In this document: positions 45,620-56,567 of the stretch, in pieces
Layout of the letters: every line of letters starts with the position of its first letter
Numbering within the stretch: the first letter of the stretch is position 1
Source of the DNA: Closterium sp. Naga37s-1
Lineage: Eukaryota > Streptophyta > Zygnematophyceae > Desmidiales > Closteriaceae
Assembly (NCBI GenBank): GCA_947471745.1
Contig: CANJKZ010000979.1
Location: 1,302,001 to 1,366,000, forward strand
DNA length: 64,000 bases
Reading direction: 5' to 3'
Translations under genes and position numbers: made by a program
Notes under the pieces: model-generated
Database searches by the model: none
What the model saw: the letters and a program-made list of their open reading frames with translations, nothing else
Told to the model about the DNA's origin: nothing

Positions 45620-46287
45620 TTGTCTTTCTATCGTCGCGTACGACTGATGACGACCGAACGCCATGTCGACCGCCGGACAAGGGAGAACAGTGGCGTCACG
45701 TGCGACAACCGGGCCCTCGGAGGGGTCTGCCAGTGTGACAGGGATAGGGACTGTGAGCGGTGTGACTGTGGTGCTGTCGCGGAAGAAGCAACGAGACGCT
45801 CCTGAGTCGAGCGTAAAAGTGTAAAAGGCTTCCTCAGGCTTTGCACATGTGCTAGTCGAGTCAAAAGCACCAAGACTAGCAGTCTATTTTTGAGTCGACT
45901 CAAAAACATGTGCTAGTCGAGTCAAAAGCACCAAGACTAGCAGTCTCTAGTCTAGCAACTCTAGGCACACACGAATACAGTCCTCAACACTAGCAGAAGC
46001 GGCATACATTGCATACATGCCAGCATGGATCACGCCCCAATCACAAGCAAAGACGTCGATGTCTTTCTTCAGCAAAGCTAACCACCGGCTGGCTGCACCA
46101 CCAGACGTAGCAATGCGCGTAGTCGAGCCTCCAGCTCCACCCCCTCTATCTCCACCCCGAGTGCCACCCCCGCCCCCTCCACCACCCCCACCGCTCCCAC
46201 CACCCCCTCCACCTCCACTGCCGCCACCGCCCACTCCTCCCTCACTATTGGGCTGAGAAAAGCCCTTAGGATCTTTCAAGGCTAAGA
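45620..46287 (-). mobile_element. Old Ty1/copia gag-protease remnant
   Basis: Minus-strand reading gives a Gly-rich linker (46240-46150), then RWLALLKKDIDVFACDWGVI and AGMYAMYAASASVEDC, matching the copia gag at 53.8 kb (RWAELLRSGVAIFDLDYDAI, AAMYALSVSAEGDC). At about 45830-45690 it gives the protease LDSGASRCFFRDST and LADPSEGPVVARD. The frame is broken several times, and a 40-bp direct repeat (about 45846-45886 and 45912-45952) sits between gag and protease. The next copia LTR at 46292 inserted beside or into it. Confidence 0.72.
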
Positions 46288-46565
46288 TCAGTGTTGAAGT
46301 AGAGATGTTGTAATTGCGGAAGCGTTAAATAAGTGTTGCTTGAACCACCTTGGACTGGTGTGTGAGAACAAGATAAGTTGATTAATAGCAGGAAAATACA
46401 AGGCTTTTATATGATTACGAAGGAATATGAAAGGTTCTACTTTTAACTGTTTTGCTGTTGCGGTTCGATACAGTGCCGACTCGGGTAACTGCTCAGTAAC
46501 GAGTCAGTTATGTGTCCTTGCTGTCGCACTGTACTTTTCGTCAGGTCAAAGGTCAGGGACCTTTG

Positions 46566-47380
46566 TGTTAGAATATATCTGTAACTGCCTGTAGCTGTAG
46601 TTAGTGTAGTCATTATAAACTTGTTGGTGGTGCACAGGGCTGACTATTCAAAAAAATCCAGTCTGATGTTCTGGGGGCTCTGAATTTTTTTAGTCTGAGG
46701 CATATTTCCCAGAGAATGGCCACTCTGATTTGTCAGGTTCCGCAAAAACACAAGTCTGAAGTACTCAGAACACACTACAACCACTGCAGTACAGTACTGC
46801 CACAAATGTAGCACGTGGGGCGCAACGCTAACCAGCTTCCCTCGCTGACACCGCGTAGCTGCAGTGATGGTCCCGCGTGAGTGGAAGAGTGAGCCAAGTT
46901 GGCAGATTTCTAAGGGAAAAGGGTGGCAAAAGTTGCCAAGGACAGATTCTGCGCGTGACAGCGCCATGAAGTGTGTTCGTACACTGGCAACATATGACGT
47001 AGCGGAATGTACGTAGAAATCACAGATCCGCATTTCAGGATCCGTACTCCCTGTAGTATGAAGACCCATTATCGGCTAAGTCAGTACTCTGAAAATCTCA
47101 GGATCCAAAACCAAGTAAGTCTGAGGCACTCATGTTTGAAAATCTTACAAGTCTGAAAAATCAGGATCCGTAGGAAAATACCCTGAGATTTCAGACAATC
47201 AGACTATTTTAGTCTGATAAAGTCAGCCTTGGTGGTGCACATTCTTTGCATCCTATGTTTGCTATATGTACCCTAGTGCTATAGTGAAATCCATTCTCGT
47301 CTCTCTCTCCTTGGCACAAACCACCTCGACTCCCCTTGGCCTAGGCTACTAAGCCTAGGCCCTACTCTTACTGTTCAACA
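46566..47380 (+). mobile_element. Solo LTR of the TRIM-like family, split by a hAT-like element
   Basis: TGTTAGAATA at 46566 to TGTTCAACA at 47380, flanked by a perfect 5-bp duplication CTTTG (46561-46565 and 47381-47385). Without its insertion it is about 208 bp. It aligns with the LTRs at 47571, 49052 and 63406 (gtggtgcac, tttgctatatgtaccctagtgctatagtg, cctaggctactaagcctagg), in the opposite orientation to them. It sits inside the 3' LTR of the copia element. Confidence 0.87.
46635..47233. mobile_element. hAT-like non-autonomous element, 599 bp
   Basis: Ends CAGGGCTGAC and, inverted, CAAGGCTGAC, with a perfect 8-bp target duplication GTGGTGCA (46627-46634 and 47234-47241). Eight base pairs and CARGG ends are typical of hAT. 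No coding capacity. The motif AGTCTGA or its inverse recurs at least eight times, mainly near the ends. Confidence 0.85.
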
Positions 47381-47570
47381 CTTTGATCTTTGCGTAACCT
47401 CCAGCAGTTGCTTTTGTTGACTCGTGTGTTTCTTCGCTGTAGTCTGCTCCGTTTCGTGTCGATACTTCGATACTTCAGAAGCATTTAAATTACTTGTTTC
47501 CAACACTCCCCTTCGCTTCTGGAGTATCGCTGCTGATGACGTGTCCTTGTCCAGTCAACAGCATGTAGTA

Positions 47571-49286
47571 TGTTAGAATCTTACGGGAAAAAGTGAAGGC
47601 TAGGTTCAAGTGAGGGCCTAGGCTTAGTAGCCTAGGCCAAGGGAGTCGAGGTGGTTTGTGCCAAGCAGAGAGGGTCGAGAGAGGAGAATGGGTGTTCACT
47701 ATAGCACTAGGGTACATATAGCAAACAAAGAGGTGCACCACCTATAAAGCTAATATCTACACTACAGCTAGAACTACATGCAGGTATAAGAATATAATTC
47801 TGACATCCCCCCGTAACTGCATGCAGGAATAGCTAAGTGCAGAACACAACCTGCAGGGGTACACCACAGATAGAGAAAACAACAACAGCAGGCAAGGTAA
47901 CAGATGCAAGTTCACAAAATAAAGACAAGTGGCAGCACTAGAGGGGCAGTGAGGAGGAGGAGTTGGGAGGCGGCAGGTGAGGCTGCTGGCTTCACGGCGG
48001 CTGCCTCCTGGAACCTCCCCCATGCTCCCAAACCCCCTCTGCACACTCCTCAACGTCCCTAGTGCCACTCCCCCGGCTCCCCACACCCTCACACCCTCCC
48101 CCCCCCAGCGGCAGCTGCAGCAGTGGGAGAGAAAGGAGGAGGAGGGGAAGGGGATCACAGACACCCATCACCCCCATACCCGCCACCTCCATACCCTCCC
48201 CCCCACGGCTGCACGTGCAGCAGGGAGAAGAAGGAGGAGAGGGGGGGGGGGGGGTGGGCGGGGAAGAAGCCGCCCCACGGCCACAGAGGGGTTGCGCACA
48301 GGGAAGGGCAGGGGCGGCTGCACCGAGGGCAGGCGCGTGAAGGACAGGGGCGGCTGCACCGAGGGCAGGCGCGGGTAGGGCAGGGGCGGCTGCACCGAGT
48401 GCAGGCGCATGTGAGGCAGGGGCGGCTGCTCCGAGTGCAGGCGCATGTGAGGCAGGGGCGGCTGCTCCGAGGGCAGACGCGGGTGAGGCAGAGGCGCCGT
48501 CGCGGGCGGCAGGGGCGGGTCCGCAGCGGCTCAGGGCACCGTCGCAGGCGCCAGGGGCGGGTCCGCGGCGGCTCAGGCCACCGTCACGGGCCACGGGGCG
48601 CACGACGGGCAGGCAGGGCACCGTCGTGCGCCACGGGGCGCACGACGGGCAGGCAGGGCACCGTCGCGCGCCACGGGGCGCACGACGGGCAGGCAGGGCA
48701 CCGTCGTGCGCCACGGGGCGCACGACGGGCAGGCAGGGCACCGTCGCGCGCCTCGGGGCGCACGACGGGCAGGCAGGGCACCGTCGCGCGCCACGGGGCG
48801 CACGACGGGCAGGCAGGCAGGCAGGCAGGCAGGCAGAGCACCGTCGCGGGCGCCAGGGGCGGATCCGCGGCGGCTCAGGGCACCGTCGCGGGCGCCAGGG
48901 GCGGGTCCGTGACGGGCAGAAAAAACGTCACGCGCCACCCGGGCGTGGGACAAAACGAAAATCGCCACGCGCCCAAGGTGCGCGACCGGAAAAACAGCGG
49001 CGGAAGCGTGAGGCTGGCCCACAGGCCAGGACTTAACAGGCTCTAATACCATGTTAGAATCTTACGGGAAAAAGTGAAGGCTAGGTTCAAGTGAAGGCCT
49101 AGGCTTAGTAGCCTAGGCCAAGGGAGTCGAGGTGGTTTGTGCCAAGCAGAGAGGGTCGAGAGAGGAGAATGGGTGTTCACTAGAGCACTAGGGTACATAT
49201 AGCAAACAAAGAGGTGCACCACCTATAAAGTTAATATCTACACTACAGCTAGAACTACATGCAGGTATAAGAATATAATTCTGACA
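47571..49286 (-). mobile_element. Small non-autonomous LTR element (TRIM-like), 1.72 kb
   Basis: Minus strand. 235-bp LTRs at 49286-49052 (5') and 47805-47571 (3'), TGTCAG...TCTAACA, differing at about three bases. A primer-binding site tggtattagagcc directly follows the 5' LTR (initiator-Met type) and a purine run gggggga precedes the 3' LTR. The 1.25-kb interior has no gag or pol. The target duplication TACT(G/A), at 49287-49291 and 47566-47570 with one mismatch, interrupts the copia pol between KFGY and YMLLTGQG. It must be mobilised by proteins of another element. Confidence 0.85.
48590..48835. repeat. 40-bp minisatellite inside the small LTR element
   Basis: About six copies of gcacgacgggcaggcagggcaccgtcg(t/c)gcgccacgggg, followed by a (ggca)n stretch. 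Open on both strands in several frames; no gene is implied. Confidence 0.88.
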
Positions 49287-49289
49287 CAG

Positions 49290-51050
49290 TACCCGAACTT
49301 CTGTTTTCCGAGTTTCTTGGTCAAGTAATCAGCTGCCATCTCAGATGTGGGACAGTAGGATAGCTCGAGTCTTCCCTTCTCGATTTCGTCTTTTACCGAA
49401 GGGCGATGTGCTTCGTTCGATTCGCGACCCCGTTTTTGTTCGCTATGCGAATGGCGAATTGGTTGTCGCAGAAGAGAGAGAAGCTGGGTAACTGGGCCAA
49501 TTTTGCTTCCTCCAGTAATTCGCGAAGATATAGCCCTTCCTTGGTGGCTGGGCAGAGTGCGATATATTCTGCTTCTGCTGAGGAGAGAGCGATTAGCTCT
49601 TGCTTGTTCGACTGCCATGAGATAGGTCCGATAGGTTCGAGTCTGTAGACGTAGCCTGTTCGAGATCGTCTGTTGTCAGAGTCTCCAGCGTGATCTGCGT
49701 CGACGTAACCGATTAGTTTAGGTATCGTAGTTCCGGTCTTGTGGTAGGTTAGTCCGATCGTCGGAGTGCTGACGAGGTAGTGAAGTGCTCGGTCGAGTTC
49801 GAGCATGTGCTCTGCTTCAGGCTTCTTGAGGTAGGTAGCGAGTTGGCTAGCTGAGTAAGATAGATCCGGTCGGCAGGTGACGGCTGCGAAGAGTAGGCAA
49901 CCTAACTTCCGTTGGTAGTCGCGGATGCCGGCAGGTTTGAGTAGAGCGGAGGCATTTCGATTTCCGTCGGTGTAGCGGTATGGCGTGGAGATGACGGCTG
50001 GAGTGAGTCCGAAACGTTTGGCGATAGTGTCCGTGTACTTTTCAGTGCTGAGGTAGATTGCATTGTCGCCGTCTTGGATGTTCAGTCCTAGGTACTGTGT
50101 CATGGTAGTTGCGACGGTGAGAGTGAGATCCTGCTGCAGCTCCCCTTCAAACCATGTCGTTATGGCGTCGGTGGAGCCTATGTAGAGGAGGTCGTCGACG
50201 TAGACGATGAGTAGAATGTAGTCGGTACCCTTCGTTAGTCGATACATCCCTTGGTCGTGCGGTAGTTGAAGGAATCCGATGCGGATTAGGCGGGCGTGAA
50301 GGTGCTGTTGCCACAGTCTCGGGGCTTGCTTGATCCCGTACAACGATTTCTCCAGTTGACAGACTTGGTTTGGGCCTGCGTTGGACCCGTGCGGGAGTTC
50401 GACGAAAATCTCAGCATCGACGGGGGCGTAGAGGAAGGCGTTGGCGACATCGATTTGCCGAAGCTTATTCCGATTCATGGCGGCTATCGCGAGGAGAATC
50501 CGTAGTGAGGTATATCGGCTTACTGGGGCGAATGTTTCCGTGAAGTCTCGCCCTTGCTCTTGGTCGAAGCCACGCACAACCCAGCGTGCTTTGAATTTGT
50601 CGATTGTTCCGTCGGCTTTTGTTTTCACGCGGAAAACCCATTTTCCCGTGAGGATGGTCTTGTTACGTGCTACTCCGATAGGCACGACTTTCCAGGTCTT
50701 GCGTTCTTGCAGCGCCTTTAACTCTCTGTCCATGGCCTCGCGCCATTTTTCCCTGTGTTCCCCCCCTAGAGCCTGCTGAATGGTGGCAGGCTCCTTAGAT
50801 GGTGCTGCTCCGTGGACAGCGGTGACGAGTCTGAGTATCTGCAGGCCACTCGGTGTGTAGTGGGGAAGATTTGTGTCCTCTGGATAAGCTGCTTCGTCTC
50901 CTGCGTCAGGGTCTAGTAAGAAATTCGGTCCTATGCGTTCGGAGATGTTGGTGCCGACCGGTTGGGGTGTAACGTAACCGGTGTCAGCAGTCGAAGTAAG
51001 TTTCGGCGTTGACACTTTCGCGAGGATTTTCGTCATCCATCGGGATGGGC
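49290..51050 (-). CDS. Copia RT-RNase H, frameshift near the 3' end
   Basis: It reads IGPNFLLDPDAGDE, then the RT: REAMDRELKALQERKTWKVV, LTGKWVFRVKTKADG, FKARWVVRGFDQEQG, LRQIDVANAFLYAPVD, KSLYGIKQAPRLW, and catalytic YVDDLLYIG near 50190. RNase H follows: GYVDADHAGDSDNRRSRTG, SSAEAEYIAL, TKHIAL. At about 49393-49397 a small deletion shifts the frame; the downstream part continues in another frame as VKDEIEKGRLEL and MAADYLTKKLG to the small LTR element insertion. RT catalytic residues are present, but the element lacks gag and integrase. Confidence 0.88.
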
Positions 51051-51063
51051 ACGGAGCAGTATG

Positions 51064-51245
51064 GGAGTGGTCCTTCTTCTTCTTCTCTTCTTCTTCTTCT
51101 TCTTCTTCTTCTTCTTCTTCTTCTTCTTCTTCTTCTTCTTCTTCTTCTTCTTCTTCTTCTTCTTCTTCTTCTTCTTCTTCTTCTTCTTCTTCTTCTTCTT
51201 CTTCTTCTTCTTCTTCTTCTTCTTCTTCTTCTTCTTCTTTTTCTT
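51064..51245. repeat. (TTC/GAA)n microsatellite, about 60 triplets
   Basis: A nearly pure trinucleotide run. On the minus strand it is read in frame as about 57 Glu joined to the copia pol frame, at the point where the element's 5' half is missing. The long poly-Ser and poly-Leu/Phe frames are shadows. Confidence 0.95.
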
Positions 51246-51299
51246 CGAGACTGGGTGCAAGTGCTCTCATGCCGGACAGCACATGTAGCAAGGTATTAG

Positions 51300-51678
51300 T
51301 TGTTGACCTTGAACCATCAGTTTTATTTTCCAATGCACACTCTACACAAATAATAGAATCTTTTTTTTTCCTGTCCAATGTACACCGTAGTCTCGGATAG
51401 TCTCATTTGAGCCTTCGGGGTTTTTCAGCAACCTGTGTGCACTGATGAATCGTTGTTAAGACCGGCACCCGTACCGCACTGATTGCTGAGTTTTCTCAAT
51501 ACGCACAGAATTCACACGTAAAGCTCGAATATGGTACCATATGACATGGTGCCATGATATAGCTGGAATCGTGAGAACGATTGTGCCGATTGGCCAACGA
51601 TGCACGTCGCTGCGACTCACTCAACCACCAGAGAAAATTGCCACTGCCAGCAGATACGATAGGAAGGTAGATACGGCA
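51300..51678. other. Spacer between two copia elements, no gene seen
   Basis: Sequence of unknown origin. If the 45.6-46.3 kb remnant continued on this side of the later insertion, I cannot recognise it. Confidence 0.45.
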
Positions 51679-51683
51679 CAGAC

Positions 51684-51814
51684 TGTCATAATGTTATGGT
51701 GCTTACTTTGTGTAGGCTATAGTGGGGTAGCCCATAAGAGGTACAACCCAATTAGGGTTAGTACTTGTACCCAACTCTTTAGGAGTTCATTAATTCTCGT
51801 TCTAGTTTCTGATA
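51684..51814 (+). repeat. Copia 5' LTR (131 bp)
   Basis: Starts TGTCATAATG, ends TTTCTGATA. The terminal CA has become TA. Confidence 0.88.
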
Positions 51815-51889
51815 AGGTTTCAGAGCAGGTCCTTCCTTAGGACCGAATTTTTTTTAGGGCCCACCACAGAGCTGCCCCACGAACTGCCC

Positions 51890-52590
51890 TGCCCTAAAGG
51901 CCCGTCGCCCTGCTAGCAGTCGCGTCGCCCCTAGCAGCCCGTCGCGTCGCCCCTAGCATCTCGTCGCGCCGCCCTTAGCAGCCCACGAGCCGCCCCTTGT
52001 AGCCAGCGCGCTGCCCCTGCAGCCCGCTCGCCACCTGCTCACAGCCCGCGCGCCGCCCCTGCAGCCCGCGCGTCACCTGCTTGCAACCCACCCGCTACCC
52101 CTAGGCCCGCTAGCCGCCCTTGCGGCCCGCTCGCCGCCAGTGCGGCTCGCTCGCCGCTTGCTCGCGGCCCGCTAGCCGCCCTTGCAGCCTGATTGCCGCC
52201 AGCTTGCGGCCCGCTACGCCGCCCCTGCCACCCGCTCGCCTGCCGCTTGCCTGCGGCCCGCTCGCCGCACTTGCAGCCCACTTGCTGCCTGCCTGCGGCC
52301 CGCTCGCCGCCCATGCAGCCTGCTCGCCGCCCGCTTGCGACCCGCTCGTCGTCCCTGCAGCCCGCGCACCGCCCCTTGCAGCCTGCTAGCCACCTCTTGC
52401 AGCCTGCGCGCAGCCCCTTGCAGCCCGCTCGCCGCCCCTTGCGGCCCGCTCGCCGCCCCCTGCAGCCTGCGCACCGCCCTCTGGCAGCCCGCTCGCTGCC
52501 CCTTTGCGTGTCCGCCCTGCTGCTGGCCACCCTAGCCATGCGTCGCCCTGCCCTGCCTGCGTGCTGCTCTGCTAGTAGCGCGGCACCCTG
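51890..52590. repeat. GC-rich tandem array in the copia leader
   Basis: Degenerate 15-21-bp units such as gcagcccgctcgccgcccctt, with long open frames on both strands that are repeat artefacts. It ends just before the gag start at 52602. Confidence 0.8.
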
Positions 52591-52601
52591 CTCTGCCCGC
52601 T

Positions 52602-54290
52602 ATGGATTCTCTCCGTGCACTCACGTTCGATCATGACGGCCATCCGATCCAGTTCGACACGTGGCTCGAAGACTTGCAGCTGTACCTACTGAGCGACTCT
52701 AGAGACAGCGTTTCGTTGTTTGACCACACGTCTGGAGCCTCTCTCGCCCCTCCCGCCACAGCTGACAGTGCGTCTCGCTCACAGTGGCTTACCCGTGACG
52801 CTGCAGCTCGCTTAGCCATTCGCAACCACATGCCGTTAGTCGAATGCGCTCACTTCGGATAGCACAGGACAGCACAGGCACTGTACGACGCTGTAGTCGC
52901 CCGTTACTCCTTGACTGCCACTGCTGCTCTAGGCCGTCTTCTACTGCCCTACCTGTTTCCCGAGCTATCCGCCTTTGCCACTGTAGAGGACCTGGATTCC
53001 CACCTTTGCACTAGCGACACTCGCTACCGCGCTGCCCTCCCAGCAGAGTTCATTGACAAGAACCCACCACCGATGTACATCACTCTTTGCTTTATAGTCA
53101 CCCGCCTCCCTGACTCTCTTCGCGCTGTCAGGGACCACTTTCTCGCACTTGACCCCACAGCCCTCACTGTTGACCTACTCGAGCAGCACCTCCTTGCAGC
53201 TGCGACTAGTGTAGTCGCTGTAGGTGCCGGTCGTGGCGATCCTTGCACGCCCTTCTTTGAGGGGTGTTCCCCCTCCCCCCTTGCCCCCTCCTACGCCTCT
53301 TCTGCTTCTGTTGACGTCCTTGGTGTTAAGGACATCGGGGCTGCTTCTGCTAGTGTGAAGCGCCGCAGCAGCAAGGGCAAGGGTGGCAGGGGTGGTGGCA
53401 GTGGCAGCGGGGGTGGTGGTGGGGGCAGCAGTGGAGGTGGTAGAGGCAGTGGAGGTGGTGGAAATCGTGGGAGTGGTGGCGGGGGTGGGGGCTTTGACAG
53501 CGGCGGTGGAGGCAGCAATGGGGGTGGCGGTAGTGGCGGCAGTGGGAGTGGTGGCGGTAGGGCTGGAGCTACTCAGCGTGGAGGTTCTGGCGGTGGCCAG
53601 AGGCAGCAGCAGCAGCAGCGTCCGAGCGAGATCCCGTCGCCCCAGAAGCTTCGTAAAAGGTTTTCTCAGCGTGGGGCGTCTGGGGGTAGTGGTAGCTGCC
53701 CGAATGTCATTCGCACGGGTGACCGTGCTGGTCAGACATGCGGGAAGCCTCACACTCAGCACCGCTGCTTCTCCCGCCTAGACGACGCTTGGCGCGCAAA
53801 GTCTGGTGACGAGGCCGAGCGCCCCCGCTGGGCGGAGCTACTTAGGTCTGGAGTTGCTATCTTTGACCTAGACTATGATGCTATCCTTGCTGCTATGTAT
53901 GCCTTGTCTGTTAGTGCTGAGGGTGACTGTTACCTATGTGTGCCGCCTGACCCAGGTATAGAGGCTGCTGCTTTAGGTGCTAGTGAGTCTGTTCTCCCTG
54001 GTACTGCGCCTGCTGAGGCCTTGCACTCCTTTACAATTGACTCAGGTGCTTCCCGCTTTTTCTTTTGCGACACCACCACCCTCATTCCTCTCTCTGCACC
54101 TGTACCGGTCAGACTGGCTGACCCCTCCGGGGGCCCAGTTCTTGCCCGTTCCTCCACTATTCTCCCGTGTCCGGCGGTTCCATCTGGCTCACTGTCAGGT
54201 CTTCACCTCCTCTCGTTCTCTACGAACTTGGTGAGTACCGCTGCCCTTCAGGATGCGATGGTCACTACCACCACTCCTGGGGTCAGTGTG
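52602..54290 (+). pseudogene. gag: Copia Gag-protease, interrupted
   Basis: Starts MDSLRALTFDHDGHPIQFDTW. A TAG at 52860-52862 follows VECAHFG; the same protein resumes with ALYDAVVARYSLTATAALGRLL. A Gly/Ser/Arg linker (about 53350-53590) replaces the usual nucleocapsid region, followed by CPNVIRTGDRAGQTCGKPHTQHRC, a Cys/His-rich stretch. The aspartic protease follows, with TIDSGASRFFFCDTT (DSGAS). After about 54290 the frame is lost and continues in the frame that carries integrase. Confidence 0.85.
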
Positions 54291-55138
54291 TGTCGATCTG
54301 CACGTGTACACGGACGGGCCGTCACCTGGCCACGTTCACCCGTCGGCCTGGGTCGAGTCTGTACACACTGGCTACCGAGCCTCCTCAGGTAGCTGCGTCT
54401 GCCCAGGTGTCCGTGTCAGGTCCGGTAGCACCCCCTTGCTCGAGTCGCCTCCTATCGCACCAGACTCTCCTGTGGCACCACCGACTTGGTCACCCCTCCC
54501 TGCCACGCCTTCATGGCATGCACTCCCGCCTCCTTGTCTCTGGTCTTCCCAGGTCTCTGCTTCCCCTCCCGCCCTCGCCTGCCCCGCCCTGCCTTCCTTG
54601 CGTCGAGGGGCGGCAACGCGCCACTCCTCACTCCTCCTCGTTTCCCCCGACAACTGCTCCCCTCCTGACTCTCCACATGGACGTGTGGGGCCCAGCCCGC
54701 GTCAGTGGACAGGGCCGCGAGCGCTACTTTCTGCTGGTTGTTGACGACTACTCGCATTACACCACGGTCTTCCCCTTGCGGAGCAAGGGTGAGGTCCCTG
54801 ATGTCTTGATCCCTTGGATCCGCGCAATCCGTCTCCAGCTCCGCGAGCGGTTCCGCGAGGACCTTCTTGTCCTGCGTCTGCACTCTGGTAGAGGTGGTGA
54901 GTTCTCCTCCAACCTCTTGCGGGACTTTTGTCGTGGGGAGGGCATCCTCCAGATGTTCTCGCTTCCGGCCTTCCCGCATCAAAATGGGATGGCTGAGCAC
55001 CGCATTGGCTTATTCATGGAGGTCGCTCGTACCTCCATGATCCATGCGGCTGCTCCCCATTTTCTGTGGCCGTTTGCGGTCCGGTACGCTGCGCATCAGC
55101 TCAACCTCTGGCCCCGTGTCTCCTTACCGGAGACCTAG
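54290..55138 (+). pseudogene. Copia integrase with a lost catalytic Asp
   Basis: Pre-integrase zinc motif WHHRLGHPSLPRLHGM ... PCLPCVEGRQRATPH, then the core: LHMDVWGPA (first Asp), LRLHSGRGGEFSS, where the second Asp of the expected HSDRGGEF is Gly, and QNGMAEHRIGLFMEVART with the Glu. It ends in a TAG at 55136 after VSLPET. The related reading frame continues beyond it (TLRWMGKVGDASVFRVWGSR) to further stops. It is enzymatically dead by family knowledge. Confidence 0.85.
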
Positions 55139-56567
55139 CCTACACTGCGTTGGATGGGGAAGGTTGGGGATGCGTCGGTGTTCCGGGTCTGGGGTTCTCG
55201 CGCCTTTGTTCGCGATCCGTCTGCGGACAAGCTCTCCGCCCGCGCTATTCCCTTCGTCTTTCTTGGATTTCCCTCTGACGCGACTGGCTGACAGTATTAC
55301 CATCCCACCTTGCGCCGTGTCCTCCCCTCTCAGGACGTCACGTTTGACGAGTCGGTTCCCTTTTACCGTCTCTTCCCCTACCGCTCTGCCCCTCTCCCAC
55401 CCCCGCCGCTCTTCCTTGCTCCAGGTCCCCCTCCGGTAGACCCCCTCCCCCCCTAAGGGTCCTGCTCCCTCAGGTGTGTCTCAGGTAGACCCACTCCCCG
55501 GGACTGTGCCTGTCGAAGTCGATGTAGACTCAGGTGCTGCTAGAGGTGATGCGTCTGGGGGTGCTGCGTTTGGGGGTGCTGAGCCTGCGCGTGCAGAGCC
55601 TGGGGTTGCTGAGCCTGCGGGTGCGGAGCCTGGGGGTGCTGAGTCTGGGGGTGCTGAGCCTGGGGGTGTTGAGCGTGCGGGTGCGTAGCCTGGGGGTGCT
55701 GAGTCTGAGGGTGCGGAGTCTGGGGGTGCTAAGCCTAGGGGTATTGCTTCTTCTGGAGGTCCTGCGGGTGCCTCGCCACGACTGTCTCCACGGCCGGAGC
55801 CTCTCTCCCCGCAGCAGCTGCGCGAGTGGTTTGCTCAGCGCACACGCCTTCGGAGTGGAGCTGCCGGAGCTGGAGGCTCTGCCGCTGGCGGCACTGGAGC
55901 TGGAGGTGCTGGAGCTACTAGTCTTGGAGGTGCTGGAGTTCCTGTTGGAGCTGGAGGTACCGGAGGTGCTGGAGCTGATGGTCCTGGAGGTGCTCGTACT
56001 AGGGGTACTGGAGCTGCCGGGGCTGGTGGTGTTGGGGGCGCTGGAGCTGGAGGAGCTGGAGCTGGAGACCCTGGCGCTGGAGGCGCTGGAGCTGGAGGCA
56101 CTGGAGCGGGAGGCACTGGCGCTGGCGGCGCTAGAGCTGGAGCTAGAGACCGTGGCGCTGGAGGCGCTGGAGCTGGAGGCACTGGCGCTGGAGGCGCAGG
56201 AGCTGTTGACCGTGGAGCTGGAGGTGCTGGCGCTGGGGGCGCTGTGTCTGGTGGTACTGGTGCTGGAGGCACTGTGCAGCGGCGCCCTTTTTTGTTCCGC
56301 CGCCACCGACGTCTCTGCTGCCACCTGACTCGGTCCTTCGCCAGGTTCTTAGTCTCCCGTCTTCTACTGGCCTTCCTCCTAGCTTACAGAGTCCACCGCC
56401 TTGCCAGTCGCAGCCACAATTACAACCAGACTCCCCACTGCCTGCTCCTTCTCCTTAGGCTGACCAAACAGACTCTTTTACAGAGCGTCGTGAGCCCGAG
56501 TCTCGTCCTGCCTCGCCTATTCGCGCTGTTCGCACTGGTCGTAGGGTTCCTCGTCCGCGTCCTCCTC
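55139..56567 (+). pseudogene. Copia inter-domain region with Gly/Ala/Glu repeats
   Basis: Continues the polyprotein (VFRVWGSRAFVRDPSADK, then SQDVTFDESVPFYRLFPY) through stops, then two arrays: 15-bp units (ggtgctgagcctgggg, about 55540-55740) and ggagctggaggcactggc units (about 55855-56270). The end reads RRVPRPRPP and is cut by the small LTR element. Long frames on either strand of the arrays are artefacts. Confidence 0.75.

Larger units (their letters stand above)
46292..51300 (-). mobile_element. Ty1/copia element, 5'-truncated, carrying nested insertions
   Basis: Minus strand. Pol (RT and RNase H) runs from about 51050 to 49290, is interrupted by a small LTR element (47571-49286), resumes at 47566 as YYMLLTGQGHVISSDTPEAKG, then meets a polypurine tract (gcgaaggggag) and a 3' LTR starting TGTTGGAAAC at 47505. 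The LTR ends CTTCAACA at 46292 and is itself split by a solo LTR. Without insertions it is about 394 bp. No 5' LTR, gag or integrase is found above 51.3 kb, so the 5' part is lost at or near the GAA repeat. Confidence 0.85.

Noticed and set aside
45620-45805. 61-residue Cys-rich plus-strand frame (VCQCDRDRDCERCDC)
   Set aside because: The opposite strand encodes a copia protease with LDSGASRCFF, so the Cys-rich reading is a shadow.
48123-49046. 307-residue plus-strand frame and 249-residue minus-strand frame
   Set aside because: Openness comes from the 40-bp minisatellite inside a non-coding TRIM-like element.
55530-56328. 264-residue frames on both strands rich in Ser/Thr or Leu/Glu
   Set aside because: Products of the Gly-Ala-Glu repeat arrays in the decayed copia polyprotein.
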